This document shows, piece after piece, positions 12,079 to 23,490 of a DNA stretch of 64,000 nucleotides. The notes beneath the pieces are model-generated. The model saw nothing but the letters and a program-made list of their open reading frames with translations. It was not told the DNA's origin and did no database searches. A program made the position numbers and the translations under genes. How positions within the stretch are numbered: the stretch's first letter is position 1; the number at the start of each line of letters is the position of its first letter. The stretch comes from Turnera subulata (taxonomy: Eukaryota; Streptophyta; Magnoliopsida; Malpighiales; Passifloraceae), in NCBI GenBank assembly GCA_028386065.3, contig JAKUCV010002143.1, positions 62,001 through 126,000 on the forward strand, given 5' to 3'.

Positions 12079-14782
12079 TGGGTTCTTGATTCTGGTGCGA
12101 TGTTTCACATGTGTCCTCACAGGCATTGGTTTGCTACATACAAACAAATGAGTGGGATTGTCTTCTTGGGCAATAACAATTCTTTGTCAGTGGAAGGGAT
12201 TGGTCACATCAAGTTAAAAATGTTCGATGGTGTTATTAGAAGCATTGAGTGTTGGCATGTTCCCCATATGAAGAGGAATTTAATTTCTCTTTCAACATTG
12301 GATGATCAAGGATACAAGTTTCATTCTGAAAATGGGATCCTAAAGGTGTGCAAAGGCTCCATGGTACTTATTAAAGGAAAATTGGAATCTAGATTATATT
12401 TTCTTCAAGGTAGTGTGGCTTCAGGAGAAGCTGCTGTTGCGTCAGGGAGTAGTCATCTTAGTAAGTCTCAGTTGTGGCATTTGCGTCTTGGTCACATGAG
12501 TGACAAAGGATTATCTATGTTGAAGAAGCAAAACTTGCTGGATGGGTATAAAAATGAAGCTCTAGAATTTTGTGAACACTGTGTGTTTGGTAAACAAACT
12601 AGGGTGAAGTTCAGCAAGAAGGCAAAACACAAGACCAAAGACAAGTTAGATTACATACATTCTGACTTGTGGGGTCTGAACAGAGTTCCTTCTAAGAATG
12701 GTGCCATTTCATGACGTTGATTGATGATTATTCTAGGATGGTATGGCTGTATTTTCTAAAGACAAAAGATGAAGCATTTTCAACTTTTTTTAAATGGAAG
12801 ACGATGGTTGAGCGCCAAACAGAGCGAAAAGTTAAGCGTCTTCGGACTGACAATGGGTTGGAATTTTGCAACAGGGTGTTCAACAATTTCTGCAGCAAAG
12901 AGGGAATAGTGAGGCACCGCACTTGTGCAGGAACACCACAGCAGAATGGTGTTGCAGAACGTATGAACAGGACGCTCATTTAGGTGTGAGCAAAAAGTTT
13001 TTGGGCTGAAGCTATCAATACAGCTTGCTATTTGGTTAACAGGTCTCCATCGACAGCTATTGAGTTGAAAACTCCTTTTGAGGTATGGTCTGGTTTTCCT
13101 GCTGATTACTCTAATTTAAGAGTATCTGGTTGTCCTGCATATGCTCATGTGAGGGATGGTAAACTTGAGCCGAGGGCAACGAAATGCATATTTCTAGGAT
13201 ATGCATCTGGAGTAAAGGGTTACAGGCTGTGGTGTACAGATACCAAGTCTCCAGGTATGATTATTAGCAGGGATGTGAAATTTAATGAATGTGTCTCATT
13301 GGATGGTCAAAAGGAGAAGACAATAGCAGAAACAGACCGCGGTGTCAGAGAACAAATTGAGTTTGAGATTGATATTCCACAAGTTCAGCCTTGTAATACA
13401 GTTATGGAGGAGGTGCAAAATCTTGCTGTTGATGATGCACCTGTACAACAACAGCAAACGTATAATATTGCCACAGGTAGATCAAAGAGGCAAACGAAAG
13501 TACCAGCTAAGTATGCGAATGTTGTTGACGCAAATCTTGTTGGTTATGCAAACCTTGTAGAATTTGCATTGTCAGTTGCAGAAACAATTGATGTGTAGGA
13601 GCCTAATAGCTATAAAGAAGCTATTGCTAGCTCGGATGCTGATCAATGGATTGGTGCTATGGGTGAAGAGATTGAGTCTCTTCACAAGAATCAAACATGG
13701 AAGCTTGTTCCATTGCCAAAAGGACAAAAGGTAGTAGGCTGCAAGTGGGTTTTCAAGAGGAAAGAAGGAAATCCGGGGGTTAAAGCACCTAGATACAAGG
13801 CAAGGTTAGTAGCTAAAGGTTTTACACAGAGGGAGGGGATAGACTATAATGAAGTATTTTCTCCAGTGGTAAAACACAGCTCTATCAGGGTATTATTAGC
13901 TATGGTGGCTCTTCATGACTTAGAGCTAGAGCAGTTAGATGTAAAAATTGCTTTCTTGCATGGTGAGTTGGAAGAGCAAATTTATATGCGTCAACCTGAG
14001 GGATTCATCACTCAAGGTATGGAAGACCATGTTTGCTTACTTAAGAAGTCCTTATATGGTTTGAAACAGTCTCCTAGGCAGTGGTATAAGAGGTTTGATA
14101 CATTCATGGTTCGTAGTGGCTTTACTCGAAGTGCATATGATAGTTGTGTGTATCATAAGAAGCTTGCAGATGATTCTTTGGTGTATTTGCTGTTGTATGT
14201 GGATGACATGCTCATTGNNNNNNNNNNNNNNNNNNGTATGGAAGACCATGTTTGCTTACTTAAGAAGTCCTTATATGGTTTGAAACAGTCTCCTAGGCAG
14301 TGGTATAAGAGGTTTGATACATTCATGGTTCGTAGTGGCTTTACTCGAAGTGCATATGATAGTTGTGTGTATCATAAGAAGCTTGCAGATGATTCTTTGG
14401 TGTATTTGCTGTTGTATGTGGATGACATGCTCATTGTTGCTAACAGTATGTCAGAGATTACCGTATTGAAAAAGCAGCTTGGTGAAGAGTTTGAGATGAA
14501 GGATTTGGGTGCAGCAAGGAAGATTTTAGGGATGGAAATCACAAGGAATAGAAATGTTGGAAAGCTTACGCTTAGTCAACATTCCATTTGCTACACATTT
14601 CAAGTTGTCTGCAGACATGTTACCAAAGACAGACGAGGAGATGGAAGAAATGTCTCTTGTTCCATATTCATGGTACGTTCGGTTGTTGGCTATGTTGATT
14701 CAGACTATGCAGGGGACTTAGATAAGAGAAGGTCTTTGACAGGTTATGTCTTTAGTCTTTCTACCTTTCTGGTAGTGACAAG
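12079..14782 (+). pseudogene. copia protease-integrase-reverse transcriptase region, broken
   Basis: The protease motif WVLDSGA begins at 12,079. The GAG-pre-integrase (LWHLRLGHMSDKG, CEHCVFGK) follows near 12,473-12,600. After a frameshift near 12,712 the integrase core shows IDDYSR, TDNGLEF and NGVAERMNRTL. Two stops sit at 12,981-12,983 and 12,987-12,989, another at 13,596-13,598. The reverse transcriptase has LDVKIAFLHGEL, YGLKQSPRQWY and YVDDM. Beyond about 14,590 the sequence jumps across missing segments to a short RNase H piece (YVDSDYAGDLDKRRSLTGY). An N gap interrupts it. Confidence 0.88.
14017..14436. other. 18-N gap flanked by an exact 201-bp duplication (assembly artefact)
   Basis: Bases 14,017-14,217 are repeated without difference at 14,236-14,436, and the 18 Ns at 14,218-14,235 lie between. 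The duplicated piece spans the reverse transcriptase YVDDM motif. This is what two overlapping contig ends look like when they are joined without merging. Confidence 0.9.
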
Positions 14783-14961
14783 GCAGAGGGTGGGGAGACA
14801 ATACGCAAGGCCCAAGTGAGTTCCATACGCGTGACCAGGACACCACTCTGTAACCCAAAACCTCAAGGTATTGGGTACATAGGTCCACTTCACTTATATA
14901 TTACTCACTTGGCCTCTTTTTCTCCGATGTGGGATTCACCACTCACACTTATATTCCAACA
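14783..14961 (-). mobile_element. Copia-type LTR 5' fragment, inverted
   Basis: Read on the minus strand it starts TGTTGGAATATAAGTGTGAG, has CCCACATCGG near position 30 of the fragment, and stops where the plus-strand copia coding remnant begins. It matches the diverged fragment at 5425-5570. It truncates the copia element, so it arrived by insertion, rearrangement or template switching. Confidence 0.75.
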
Positions 14962-15865
14962 TATATATATATAATTGTTGTTTGTTTTCCTGCTTGTTGG
15001 TGGATGGACACTACGGTAAAAAACTAAAGTCTCACAGTTGCTTAATAGCGAAGAAGCGTACGTTTAGACTATTAGAGTTTGCGTTGGTTCACTTTTTAGC
15101 ATGATTCTTTTTTCTTGATTGGACAGTGAATTAGTCCCTTTCTGCCAACCCCAATCTGTGGGTGCCTCTTCTTTGTTTCCCTAATCAAAGACCATCCTAG
15201 CATAACGCGAATATATACCGTCAAAGGACATGGCATGCTTTAACACGTCCAGATTCAATGGTTAGGGACATGAAGCAGTTTAAGAAGTCATGTTTGCAGA
15301 GTTTGATGGTGGTCAGCTTTGACTGAAGGAGACATGGGTCGATAGGCCTATAAACCAGGCCTTTCTCCTCTAGCCCAAGCAGTCCACCAAAAGACCCAAA
15401 ACCTGCAAGTACATCTCAGTGGACTTGATTCTTGAGTTCGTTTTCGAGGGTGGGACTTGGATTGATTTAACCGAGGCAGAAATTTGGAATTGCCTTTCAT
15501 GGGAAGTAACAAACAGTTGTGGTCACTACTAGTCATTTATTCGCACAACCTAAAAGAAGGCTGCGATAGTTCAACGGTGCCGAGACTAGGAGGATAGCTA
15601 GGAGGTAGGCAAGCATACTTTTCATTCCTGATACAAACAAGACTTAATGTTGATGAGCATACCATAACTCAAACCTGCACAACTACTGCTGTGTGATCGT
15701 AAGTGCAATCCATCAGTTGCTATATACAAGGCTTTGATGTTGACAAAAACAAGACAGGCAATGAAGATTGCCATCATGGACAGGAAAAGGGCCGGACTGG
15801 TTGTAGCCAAATTGCAGCATTCACTACTATGTTCATATTCCATGATACACAAGGATATCAGGCAA
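14962..15865. other. Region upstream of the polyketide synthase; no separate gene seen
   Basis: About 900 bp with no supported coding frame. Frames at 15,622-15,963 on the minus strand are shadows. The final ~130 bases are open in frame with the synthase but lack the family's conserved N-terminal sequence, so I treat them as leader. Confidence 0.5.
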
Positions 15866-17240
15866 ATGTCGACCAAAAATGTTGAGGAGATCAGAAAGGC
15901 CCAGCGAGCCGAGGGTCCAGCCACTATCCTAGGCATTGGCACGGCCACCCCATCCAACTGCATCCTACAGGCTGATTATCCTGACCACTACTTCAGGGTC
16001 ACCAAAAGCGAGCACATGATCGAGCTCAAAGAGAAATTCATGCGCATGTGTAAGCTTATTTTCCCCAAAAAAAACTCCATGCAAGAGTAATTTTTTTATA
16101 TATACAAATCAATGCTGAAGGCGGGACTCGAACCTCTTGCCTATCAATGACCTTAGTATTTATATAGTAATTTTGTTGCTTTTGTTTCGAGCAGGCGAGA
16201 AATCAATGATCAAGAAACGCTACTTTTACCTGAATGAGGCAATCCTAAGAGAAAACCCCAACATGTGTGCACACATAGCGCCATCTCTAGACGCACGGCG
16301 AGACATGATAATGGAAGAGGTGCCGAGGCTGGGGCAGGAGGCAGCAAGGAAAGCCATACAAGAATGGGGCCAACCCATATCCAAGATCACCCATATCGTG
16401 TTTTGTACCCTGGCAGGCATGGAGTTGCCTGGCTTCGACTACCATCTCATCAAGCAACTGGGTCTGGATCCCTCCGTCAAGCGCGTCATGCTCTACCAGC
16501 AGGGCTGCTTCGCCGGCGGCACAGTGCTCCGCATCGCCAAGGACTTGGCCGAGAACAACAGGGGCGCTCGGGTTCTCGTTGTGTGCTCGGAGGCCACGGT
16601 GGCCCTCTTCCGTGGCCCGTCCCAGACTCACCTGGACTCGCTTGTGATTCAAGCTGCGTTTGGCGATGGAGCTGCTGCTGTTATTGTTGGTGCGGATCCT
16701 GATGATACTTCCCTCGAGCGTCCCCTGTTTCAGCTCGTGTCTGCTTCCCAAACAATCCTTCCATGCTCTGATGAGGGTTCCATTGGACATGGACAAGTGA
16801 GTGAGGTTGGTATTACCTTTAACATGTCGAAGAATGTTCCCCTCATCACCTCAAACAACATAGAAAAGCGCCTGGAGGAAGCATTCACTCCCTTGGGAAT
16901 CAAGGATTGGAACTCCATATTCTGGATTGCTCACCCGGGCGGCCCTGCCATTCTTGACCACATTGAAGCCAAACTGGGTCTTAAAGAAGAGAGACTAAGA
17001 GCCACCAGACAGGTCTTAAGCGAGTATGGAATCATGATAAGTAGTACGGTATTGTTTATAATGGATGAGATGAGGAAGAAATCGATGGAGGAAGGTAAGG
17101 CCACAGCCGGTGAAGGCCTGGAGTGGGGTGTCTTGTTTGGATTTGGACCTGGCTTCACTGTCGAGACCGTTGTCCTCCATAGCCTTCCCATCAACCAAAC
17201 CGCAACTCCTCATGACAAGAGTACAAATCGACTGAATTAG
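15866..17240 (+). CDS. Divergent type III polyketide synthase (chalcone-synthase family)
   Basis: Two exons, 15,866-16,049 and 16,195-17,240, give 409 residues. The GT-AG intron splits a Cys codon (residue 62), the conserved intron position of the family. The start is the ATG before [17 protein letters not shown], where homology begins. These cytosolic enzymes condense a CoA starter with malonyl-CoA. The catalytic Cys (QQGCFAGG, residue 166) and His (IAHPGG, residue 308) are present, as are FGDGA and GFGPG. The third catalytic residue, Asn336 in alfalfa CHS2 numbering, is Ile (SEYGIMI, residue 341). Cavity positions 132, 133, 197 and 338 read Leu, Ala, Leu and Ile instead of Thr, Ser, Thr and Ser. 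Leu197 and Ile338 also occur in Gerbera 2-pyrone synthase. A chalcone product is therefore unlikely; it may make a short pyrone or be inactive. A poly-A signal lies at 17,268. Confidence 0.9.
16121..16134 (-). other. tRNA B-box-like sequence in the polyketide synthase intron
   Basis: On the minus strand the intron reads GGTTCGAGTCCCGC, a perfect pol III B box. No foldable cloverleaf or clear A box surrounds it, so this is probably a relic of a tRNA or SINE and not a tRNA gene. Confidence 0.35.
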
Positions 17241-18103
17241 TACACGAAGTAATTAAGAATAACATGTAATAAATAAAACAAACCACATGATATATCTAAT
17301 TGGTTGTTCATTATTCTGTGTACTATATATTTGTTCCTGGACGTAACTGAAGATCTACTGAATAATTCCTGTGTCCCAAATTGGCTTTTCTTCTTGTTCT
17401 GGTCCTTTGAATGCCTGCCTTTTCACAAACTCAAAATGTAGTTGTCATTGTTGCAAATCCTAATTCAAGCTTTTACATCCTTTTAATGGGATATCTTCTG
17501 AAAGCCAAGAGGTTTTCAAGCCCATACACATCTTCCAAAAGAAAAGGCAACCATGACCACTTCTTCAGTTACAATTTGCACTGGTCAGTTTTTAGCATGA
17601 TTTCTTTTCTTGATCGTATAATGAACATCACTTTCTGCCAAGTGCAATCCAAGGAGCTTCTTCATTTTAAATTTTTAACAGTCAAAAGGACGTGAAAGGA
17701 CATCGGATGCGGTTAATAACAAATTGATGATTTTGCATTCGTCAATAAAAGGAAATAACAAAATCACCCAAGCCATAAATCTTGACACCGTCACCGTCCA
17801 TCAACATAATTTTTTTTCCTTTTCTCACGCTCTTGGTCTGAAGCCGAACAACTGATAAATAAAAGATTTCCATGGTCCGTCCTACAAAAAGTACAAACTC
17901 CAATAGACATTGCTATTACATCAACCTTTTAAAGGAGGTTTCTGAATTCCTACAGGGGGATTACACAGTAAGATAGCCATACATAAAAAGCCATCAGACT
18001 AATAAAACATTTTGTAAATCTAACCAATCTGGCTTTTTTGCAGAATTAGCAATAGATAAATTCCACAGCGACTATGCAGGTCCATTCCCAGATCCTGGTT
18101 GCT
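17241..18103. other. Intergenic region between convergent genes
   Basis: Holds the 3' ends of the polyketide synthase (+) and SF3b2 (-) transcripts. No other gene is supported; the frame at 17,411-17,695 shows no recognisable motif. Confidence 0.5.
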
Positions 18104-21100
18104 CTAAAATTTGAAATCCTTCTTCTTATTTTTACCCTCTTTCTCCTGCATTTTCCGCTTCCTTTTCTTCTCATTCTGCAACACAATTACATACCATTAT
18201 TAGTAGAGATTCAACAAGGTAGTACGATTAGGCAAACTGAGTGCGACATACAGGAAACTATCTCATTTTAAAAGATGCTGAACAAAATCTTGGGAACTTT
18301 CACATGACCACTCTAAACCCAGATACCCAAGCAAATCATTAATTTGGTTTTTTTATTAAAAAAAAAAAAAAGAAGAAAGCAAATATAACCGCACCTCAGC
18401 AACCATATCACTGAAATCCTCTCGTTGACTCCGTAGTTTCTCTTCCTCCCTTGCTTCCTCGTACCTATGACATACAACACACCAAAGTTAGATCAACAAA
18501 ATTAACTCGCAAAAAGTTATCTTGAACCTGTAAGATCTTCAATAGTTCAACTCACTTAGCAGGTAAAACATTGTCCATAAGGTCCAACTCTTCAGGTTGT
18601 AGAGTGACATCCACTCTATCTGTTTTCTGACCTCTGAGTAGATCAACCTGCAAAATAACAATGTAATCGTTAAAAGCAGTAGCAACTATTTAACAAAACC
18701 TCCAACACACCTGATTCTGAGTCTTCAGATTGTTACTGGCATTAATCAATGAAGCTTTAGGCCCATTACTTATGAATATCTCAAAAGGAAAGTAAAAGGT
18801 TCAACCAAATTATCAAAAGAGCTTTGCCACAAGTCCTAGAGAAACGCAGTGCGGGTAAACATTAATCGGAACAAGACACAATAGCTTAAATCATACAAAA
18901 TTTAGACTACTAAATTGTACACACATCTGACCACCAATGGATAAGGGATAATTTGTGTATTTCTTACCCTTTTGGCCCCTGTCTTGTCTTGGGTACCAGT
19001 GCCAACCACATACCTGCAAACAAGATACCATCCAACAGCATCAGAAAAAACCAAAAGCAAACTACCAAAAAGGAAGAGAAATTCAAAAAACAAAAACAGG
19101 ACAACAAATAACATCTTCTCAGCAGCCTAATACTCACGTGTGAGTAGTTCCAAGCAATGTCCCAGAAGCAATCGCCTCTTGTTTTTCCTCGAGAACCTTC
19201 AATAGGAAAAGATAACATAAGTGAAACATTACCAGACAGAAATATCAAAACTCATGTAAGACCAGTCCAATCTTGAAAGAGGATTCACCTGGTAAAGGGG
19301 TCTATCAGGATCCTTCCTCTGCTGCTTACGGAGATCAATAACATCAGGCGTCTCAACACCAGTTTGCGAGCTTAAAATGGAAACCAAAAGATTCATTAGC
19401 AAAAATTATAATTTTCACAAAGATCACAAAAGTAATGATCTCATATATGGCACAGGAATAACAGCATCTAATACAGCCACATAAGCAACTGCTAAAATCA
19501 TTAAACATAAATTAACCGCCAGTACACAACACTAGACATCACAATGAGACACAAAACTGGCCTACACAGATTATTGACAAGTAACCAACAATGCTAAATC
19601 CATGATTTAGTAAGTTTACAAACAGCAAAGAATCAAAGTATTTAACAGTAGCAAGTAATCGTTCTTTGTTTCTTCACCTAACAGTTTTAATGGAAAAGTA
19701 AAAATTGTGCGCAATTCCATACCTTGAAAGGCTATCCACAGATTGGATGCCATCTTCCATCTCCACTTCTTCAAGTTGTTCCTCCTCTTCCTCTTCTTCT
19801 TCTTCCTCTTCATCCTCCTCCAGATCACCCCAATGCTTTGTCTTATCGACTGGCTCCTCCTGTAATGCAAGTTCAATGCAAAACAGGACTTTAAGAAATC
19901 ACAAATTTAAAACAGAAAGGTCATCAAAGTCACTGAGGGGAATTGCGTCAAACATACCTCATAGTTGGGTTGTTCTTGCTGCTGAACTCCAAAAACATCT
20001 CCATATAGTGGACGCCCATACTAATCAATGTATTAAATGTGTATCAGTGAAGCATTAAGATAATGCTTGATGGCATATGCATAAGATTATTAAGGAGGAA
20101 AGCAAGAAATCAAATTATATTACAATAATTCAGGACAAGAACATAAAAGTAGCATAAGAGTAAGAGAATTACTTCATCAACAGGAGGCTTGCCCCAGCCA
20201 CCAGCATGATAACCAAAGCTAGCTCCTGGTGGGATAGGAGCATTTAGTCCAGGAATTTTCAGATGTGGATAAGAAGGTGGAGGTCCATACCTCTGTATGA
20301 AAGATATCAACTCAAATTAACTAGAGGAAGAGAAAAAGGGAATAATTTCTTAGGGCAATAAAATCATCTCCAAAGAAAAAAAAAATTGTCAGCTCATCTG
20401 ACCTGCATATTAATAAGCCATGGAGGAGGAGCACCCTCAGGCATGCCAAGAGCTTCTCTGAGCTCATGTGAAAGGGAGCCTGGCTTCATCTCCCTAAGCT
20501 TCACCTGTCAACCAAAGGAGAAATGTGAAACAGATATAAATTTGCATTCTGCTAACAAATGATAGCATTATCCTTATTTTTCAAGTGACCCTAAAAAACA
20601 CAGAACTCATGATTCAGCAGCATTTTAGTTCGTCCAACAGATAAATTTTAAGGTTTCTTCGTACAGTGGAATCATCTGAGGAAAATGTTTTGAGTAGATA
20701 ATCAAATCCCTAAAGCCACTAAACTTACACTCTAGCAGTCAAAAAATTGAGTAATGACAATGTCGCACAATATTGCACTAGAAGGAGCACCCCCTTTGCC
20801 CATTTAAAGCAGAAAGCTATATTATCTTACTCACTCTGTACAGAACCACATGTTGCCATCACTTGCCCACTAAACAGAAGAACATCCAAGTAGAAATAAT
20901 CCGTACCTCAAATTCTTTCCCTTCATGATAAAGGTCTCCATGTGTAGTCAGCTTTGGCTTTGTTTGGTACTTAAAAAATGCATCATGGAGAACCTGACAT
21001 ATAATAGCAATAAATTAGTGAAGACGTCAAATAGACATAGACATTATTTATGCAAATTAAGAAGTGAAAAAACCTGATAGTCAATATCCATCTTGCCCAT

Positions 21101-23490
21101 CTTCGGTTGCATACGCTCACGTTGTTTCTGTTTTAACTTTTTGCTGTCTTCCTTTTCAATGTATGCCTGTGCAGGAAGAAAATGAAATAAAGACATAGTA
21201 CATCCTATCATAAAATAACAAGTTAGCTATGCAATGAACAGATAGCTTTGATAGGCTTCAAAATTTTAGAGCACTGGATAAGCAAACAAGCCAAAAAGAA
21301 CAACTGCCAGAAAAATGGCAAGGAGGATGTATGTCCTTAGAGTCCAAACACAATCCCCGCATTGTAGGAAGAGAAGTTCACTTAGCAAAACAAAGAGGAC
21401 ACAACAAAATAGACAGAAAGAAGTTCACTGAAAGAAACGGAAAACAACAAGCAGCATGCAATTGAGCCAGCATGGCAACAAGTATGAGTCCACCATTGTT
21501 GAACAGAATGAGCATTTACAGAAGAAATGCACAGTTGGAATGTTGCAGAAATGAAAACATCATACTAACCTGCCTAATTTTCTCAATTCCTGTAGCAGCA
21601 ATGAAATCAGGGAGTTGAAAAGGTTGCTTCTCAATACCACGTTTGCCCTGCAAAACAGATCAAAATCTGATTAGATACAGTAGCTTTTATTCAGCAAAGC
21701 TCATTTGACTTTGAATAAAAGAAACAATTTTATCAATGTTAGATGAAACTAGCCCGAGGCACTAAGCACTATGGAAGGAATCTGAAAATCCAAGAGAAAA
21801 AAAAATGAATTAGCAAATATATACTGAAAAATCCCCAATACAAAACACAACAACAATGTAAAGTCAAGCTTTCTGATTGAAGTGATCCAATATTCATGTC
21901 ACACGAATATCTAAATCCCCATTCACGCTAGCACATATATATATTGACAGAGAAATCACTCAAGGGTCTCTTTTGCAAAACACATACAAGTCCAGGCTCC
22001 ATGGATTGTCATAGCCGCTCCCCTGCAAGAACCACATATATACATATAAGAGAAACCTCATCGACTTTATCTTCCCTCACCCTCATCCCTACATCTCTCA
22101 TGCTATGCAATGCATTCATGCTTAGATCAAACAACATCACTAATTTCAGGGAGTTACAAACCTGCAAAAATTTCCGCTTCTGGCACCAATGTCTTGGCAC
22201 AGGGACAGTGTTTCTGTACGACTTCAAAAACACCAACAATTTTGGGTCCGCTGCAGTGGCATCCCACACCTAATACAGAATCATATAGGTAAATTATCGC
22301 CCAATACGTCCAAGTTAGAATTACAAAAAGTTAATACATAAATGCAAGAATATGTTAAATGACATGTCAATCCTACCTCAACAACATCAGGCCTCGAGCA
22401 AATCTGTTTAAGTTCAGCAATTTTCATCCGTCTTTGAAGCTGAAAAGTAAAAAATATTTCCACCAGTGAGATGATGAATGACACATACTCTCAAGATTCA
22501 TCCTCCAGAACGCTATTGATAGTAAGACCATTAAAATAAGCAAACCTTCTTTTTCTTGTTGGAAATGCCTTTCTCCTTCTGCAGGTTATCTTGTTCTTCA
22601 TCCTCAGAGTCAGAGCCAGCCTTCTTCTTCTTTAAATCAGCATCTTGAGCAGATTCATCCGTCTCCTTATTCTCCTAATTTCACAAAACAGGAACAAGTT
22701 AGATTACTATATTCCAAACTTCTTCTGAAATAAACAATAATAACTATCAAATAGTAACACGAGCTCCAAATAGATTTACCTCAGGACCATTAGCTCCTGC
22801 GAAACTGAATTTCTCAAAGATTTTCCTGAATTCCTCATCCACACCATCTTCCAACTCCGCCTTCTCCGGCACATACTCAACAACTACTTGCTCCGCAATC
22901 TACAAAATTCAAAATCCATTAGCACTGGAACAACGCTTTAGAAACCTCAAGTGAGGTTATTCACCACACAAATTTAATCAATTTTTAAATAAAGACAATA
23001 ATAAGCACGAATATGCAATGATACAGCTAGCCCCCTAACTAGCTTTTCACCTTCAGATTCTTCCTTCAACGAAACTTCTGCGAGAGGATGATAGATTAAT
23101 TCAGCTAAGCACTAAGAGACGAAGAGCTAGTAACACATTTAAAAAACAACGGCAGTAACAGCAACAAGAAACCCTAGTGCGACCAAAACACAAGCAAGAA
23201 GTTGCTGCAGGTTCGTCACCGTAACAAAACCCTAGGAATCTAATAGCGAACGCGGGAGATGGAGGAGGAGCAAAGCAACTGACCTGTTGTTGAGGCTCGG
23301 AGTTCTCCTTGGTATCATCGTCGCTTTCGGCGGCGGAAGAATCAGGAGCTTGGGAAGCAGCCTTGTTGTTGTTCTTCTTCTGCTTCCGCCTGCGACGGCG
23401 CCGTTCGGACTCCTTCGACTTCTTGGCGGCGGGGACAGGGTTCGTTGGGGCCAGATCTCCGTTGGAGACGATGCCGTTTTGGTACGACAT
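18104..23490 (-). CDS. Splicing factor 3B subunit 2 (SF3b2/SAP145 homologue)
   Basis: Eighteen exons on the minus strand join into 575 residues: 23490-23284, 22899-22780, 22674-22546, 22439-22377, 22269-22162, 21647-21570, 21166-21074, 20993-20907, 20504-20403, 20292-20173, 20020-19958, 19859-19723, 19370-19289, 19196-19138, 19013-18968, 18647-18556, 18464-18395, 18175-18104. All junctions are GT-AG and in phase. The N-terminus is basic (KKSKESERRRRRRKQKK) then acidic. The DUF382 domain covers about residues 155-280 (VWDATAADPKLLVFLKSYRN, VPVPRHWCQKRKFLQ). A PSP proline-rich domain follows (LREALGMPEGAPPPWL, GWGKPPVDE), then a Glu run encoded by exon 12 and a Lys-rich tail. In U2 snRNP this protein helps anchor the branch site to pre-mRNA in the nucleus. 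Length fits the plant family. Confidence 0.95.

Larger units (their letters stand above)
10852..14782 (+). mobile_element. Degenerate Ty1/copia retrotransposon
   Basis: In order: a partial 5' LTR, a primer-binding site, gag, protease, integrase and reverse transcriptase, then a heavily deleted RNase H end. Domain order INT before RT marks it as copia. Many in-frame stops, at least one frameshift and internal deletions show it is dead. It ends where an inverted LTR fragment of a related family begins, so its own 3' LTR is missing. Confidence 0.88.

Noticed and set aside
16107..16145. A functional tRNA gene
   Set aside because: Only the B box and T-arm part is present; no acceptor stem pairing or A box could be traced.
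19705..20058. Poly-Ser plus-strand frame
   Set aside because: It is the reverse of the Glu run in SF3b2 exon 12.
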